Shown here: in pieces, positions 22,551 through 24,155 of the stretch
How the letters are laid out: every line of letters starts with the position of its first letter
How positions within the stretch are numbered: position 1 is the stretch's first letter
NCBI GenBank assembly: GCA_019420945.1
Contig: JAHZGF010000052.1
Location: 1 to 24,155 of the forward strand
From: Clostridiales bacterium
GTDB taxonomy: Bacteria; Bacillota; Clostridia; Oscillospirales; Oscillospiraceae
DNA length: 24,155 nt
Direction: 5' to 3'
The notes under the pieces: model-generated
What the model saw: only the letters and a program-made list of their open reading frames with translations
Told to the model about the DNA's origin: nothing
Database searches by the model: none
Translations under genes and position numbers: made by a program

Positions 22551-23786
22551 TCAGGTTTGGGTGGTGCCTTCTGTGTCAGAGGGAGAAGCGGTTTCTGTAG
22601 ATTCCAGCAGACCGGGATAGCCGGCTGTGTAGTTAGTGACAGCTAAAAAGGAACCGTCCTCTCCTGTACTGAAATAGCCCCGATCCACCAGAAGCTCTTG
22701 GATATTGTCCCGGGAGACTTCTTCAGGATAGAACAGGCTGGCAGGTACATTGATCCGGCCATTGTCCAGACTGTCGGTGGTGTCAAGTTGAGTGCCGGAG
22801 GCCAGCGCCATGGCCACCCGGGCGGCCTCCTGAGCCATGCCGGTGCAATCCTGGAGCAACGTCATGGATTGGCGTCCGGAAACCAAGGCATTGACGCTGG
22901 CTTCCTCGCAGCCCAGACCGGTTACAATGGGATATACTCCTCCGGTAAAGCTGGAAAAGAGCACATCGCTGACCGTCAGCGCCAGATCATCCGTGGCACA
23001 AAGAATCGCGTCCAATGTCCCGTCGGCATAGTTGGAGGAGAGCAGTTCCTTCATGCGGGCCGCGGTATCCTCCTGACTTTCGGTGGCGCATGCTTCCAGG
23101 GTGTTTTGGCCGGAACGAATGATCAGAGTACCCGCATCCAGATAGGGCTGCAGTACCTCCATGGCGCCCCGGAACTGGAACACAGTCAGAGGATCGGCAG
23201 CGTTGTCAAAGAAAAGCTCGATGGTGCGGGGTTCCGTGGCGTTCTGAAGGGAGAGACGGCTTTCAATGAAGCGGGCCTGAAGATAGCCGGCCTCATAGCC
23301 GTCGAAGCCTACATAGTAGTCCACGTTAGCCGAATCCGCAATAAAGGTGTCATAAGCAATCAGGTTGATTCCGTCTGCCATGGCCAATCGGGACAGATCA
23401 TCCTGCGTCTCTTCTTCGGAGTCAGAGGCGCCGCCGCTGATCAGTTGGTGGTCGGTATCACCAAGATCCAGGGATCCGGCCAAACTACTCTCGTCCACAG
23501 CAGCCATAATAATGGTGGTGCAGCCAGCTCCGATCATATCCTGAATCTGCTGTATCTGGGCGGTGGCGTTATCCCCGGCAAATTGGATGTTAACCTCATA
23601 ACCGGCCTGGGTGAGAATATCGTGCATGATCTCACTGTCATTGGCCCACTTGGCGGTGGAGTCGTTGGGCATGGATATGCCGATTTTTTTTGAGGGTTCG
23701 CCCCGGGAAAACCGTCCAGCGCAGCCGGTCAGGATGGTCATTACAATTATCACAGCCAGAAATAGGCTGAACAATCTGGACTTCAT
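22551..23786 (-). CDS. Orphan sugar-binding lipoprotein (ChvE/XylF-like, Peripla_BP_4)
   Basis: A 411-residue secreted lipoprotein: the signal peptide ends in LTGC with the lipidated Cys22. The mature protein has the type I sugar-binding fold: KKIGISMPNDSTAKWANDSEIM, GYEVNIQFAGDNATAQIQQIQDMI, then LIAYDTFIADSANVDYYVGFDGYEAG and ILCATDDLALTVSDVL, as in ChvE and XylF-type proteins. An acidic insert of roughly 28 residues (about 107-134) interrupts the usual site between the VDESSL and GINLIAYD strands. The C-terminal tail is Ser/Thr-rich. AGAGGAGG precedes the ATG. No ATPase or permease gene lies next to it, so it may serve a distant transporter or a sensor. Confidence 0.86.
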   Translation of the reverse strand: MKSRLFSLFLAVIIVMTILTGCAGRFSRGEPSKKIGISMPNDSTAKWANDSEIMHDILTQAGYEVNIQFAGDNATAQIQQIQDMIGAGCTTIIMAAVDESSLAGSLDLGDTDHQLISGGASDSEEETQDDLSRLAMADGINLIAYDTFIADSANVDYYVGFDGYEAGYLQARFIESRLSLQNATEPRTIELFFDNAADPLTVFQFRGAMEVLQPYLDAGTLIIRSGQNTLEACATESQEDTAARMKELLSSNYADGTLDAILCATDDLALTVSDVLFSSFTGGVYPIVTGLGCEEASVNALVSGRQSMTLLQDCTGMAQEAARVAMALASGTQLDTTDSLDNGRINVPASLFYPEEVSRDNIQELLVDRGYFSTGEDGSFLAVTNYTAGYPGLLESTETASPSDTEGTTQT

Positions 23787-23831
23787 GGATAAACCTCCTC
23801 TTTCAGGCTCCTAAGAGCTGAAAGATGATGA

Positions 23832-23846
23832 TGCGCCGGTGGCGCA
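23832..23846 (-). repeat. Inverted repeat in the lipoprotein gene leader
   Basis: TGCGCC and GGCGCA flank a 3-nt centre, forming a perfect 6-bp-arm palindrome between the promoter and the ribosome binding site of the sugar-binding lipoprotein gene. A repressor operator or hairpin is possible, but no regulator is identifiable. Confidence 0.4.
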
Positions 23847-23867
23847 ACACTTGACATAATTTAAAAT

Positions 23868-23873
23868 ATCATA
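23868..23873 (-). promoter_or_regulatory. Extended -10 promoter for the sugar-binding lipoprotein
   Basis: On the minus strand TATGAT is preceded by TGG, which gives an extended -10. No good -35 is visible at 16-18 nt. Confidence 0.5.
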
Positions 23874-23906
23874 CCACATTTTGCGGTAAAAGGGAAGAGG
23901 ATTCCT

Positions 23907-23968
23907 GTAACCATCTGGTTATACCACCATCCATAGTGCGGAGTAACAGCGTTACTGGCGGAAGTAAC
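23907..23968. repeat. Cluster of GTAAC inverted half-sites upstream of the right-edge XRE gene
   Basis: TAACC/GGTTA (23908-23912 and 23917-23921) and the perfect AGTAAC/GTTACT pair (23942-23947 and 23951-23956) are followed by a third AGTAAC (23963-23968). The last copies lie 21 nt apart, two helical turns, and just upstream of the -10 at 23991. This looks like an operator array, perhaps bound by the adjacent regulator. Confidence 0.5.
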
Positions 23969-23987
23969 AACGAATTTGAGCGGATTA

Positions 23988-23996
23988 TGTTATAAT
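23988..23996 (+). promoter_or_regulatory. Extended -10 promoter for the right-edge XRE gene
   Basis: A perfect TATAAT (23991-23996) is preceded by TGT, so it has an extended -10. It lies 33 nt before the ATG. Confidence 0.7.
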
Positions 23997-24029
23997 GGGG
24001 CTAGAACACAACACCAGGAGGCGAACAAA

Positions 24030-24155
24030 ATGGAATTTCATCTTCGACTGAAAGAGCTGCGGGCCCAGCGAGGCATCTCCCAGCGGGAGCTGGCGGAGCA
24101 GATCCATATCAGTCGTTCAGCGGTGGCCAAATGGGAGAATGGAGTTTCACATAAT
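24030..24155 (+). CDS. XRE-family helix-turn-helix regulator, N-terminal part only
   Basis: The first 42 codons of a gene cut by the right edge. They encode a Cro/C1-type domain: FHLRLKELRAQRG, the turn ISQRELAEQIHIS and the recognition helix RSAVAKWENG. The ATG follows CAGGAGGCG by a proper distance. It shares the family pattern with the left-edge regulator (LAEQI, AV.KWE.GVS) but differs at many positions, so the two are not a recent duplication. It is divergent from the sugar-binding lipoprotein gene. The region between them holds a cluster of GTAAC half-sites, so it may regulate itself or the lipoprotein. The effector domain is not visible. Confidence 0.9.
   Translation, partial: MEFHLRLKELRAQRGISQRELAEQIHISRSAVAKWENGVSHN

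Noticed and set aside
1..24155. The two outward-facing XRE genes as ends of a mobile island
   Set aside because: The two N-terminal domains differ at most positions, no integrase, transposase or terminal repeat is visible, and the genes between are mainly core functions. Their placement at the edges reflects where the window was cut.

Overview
The window is chromosomal, GC-rich DNA that reads like a spore-forming Clostridia member, most likely Oscillospiraceae (Flavonifractor/Intestinimonas/Lawsonibacter type). This is an inference from three things: the GC-rich codon choice, the strong AGGAGG-type ribosome binding sites, and a gene set that includes dipicolinate synthase (dpaA-dpaB), clostridial-style FeoA/FeoB and the block DUF512-der-plsY-gpsA. 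I see no rRNA, tRNA, transposase, integrase, phage gene or CRISPR array. About 27 protein genes fill nearly all of the window.

Layout, left to right. (1) 1-1604: the start of an XRE-type regulator running off the left edge (-), a YbaK-type aminoacyl-tRNA deacylase (-) and a divergent YwaF-type membrane protein (+). (2) 1605-5700: a perfect bidirectional terminator, then a complete polyamine importer operon potA-potB-potC-potD (-). (3) 5685-9054: an RluA-family pseudouridine synthase (-), divergent from the DUF177-rpmF unit (+), which has a consensus promoter, followed by a radical-SAM DUF512 protein (+). (4) 9056-12038: der, plsY and gpsA, tightly packed, so ribosome assembly GTPase and phospholipid precursor genes probably share a transcript with DUF512. 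(5) 12089-14876: a zinc uptake operon znuA-znuC-znuB (-) followed by a 61-residue membrane protein that I do not recognise. (6) 15024-15862: riboflavin transporter RibU behind a clear FMN riboswitch (-). (7) 16045-18167: a SLOG-fold protein, then dpaA-dpaB, which make the spore-core solute dipicolinic acid. (8) 18317-20710: feoA-feoB for ferrous iron uptake. (9) 20782-22502: a class II aldolase and an MtnA-like isomerase, a candidate 5-deoxyribose/methylthioribose salvage pair. (10) 22551-24155: an orphan sugar-binding lipoprotein (-) and, divergent from it, the start of a second XRE regulator running off the right edge.

Nutrient uptake is the main theme: polyamines, zinc, riboflavin, ferrous iron and probably a sugar. 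These loci alternate with housekeeping genes and one sporulation operon. Regulation visible in the DNA includes the FMN riboswitch with its terminator, several promoters with 17-nt spacing, bidirectional hairpin terminators between convergent genes, and four unexplained palindromic leaders or operators: upstream of potA, the small gene behind znuB, feoA and the right-hand XRE gene. I found nothing I can defend as a wholly new system. The best leads are the aldolase/isomerase pair, the znu-linked small membrane protein with its palindrome over the ribosome binding site, and the GTAAC half-site cluster at the right edge.
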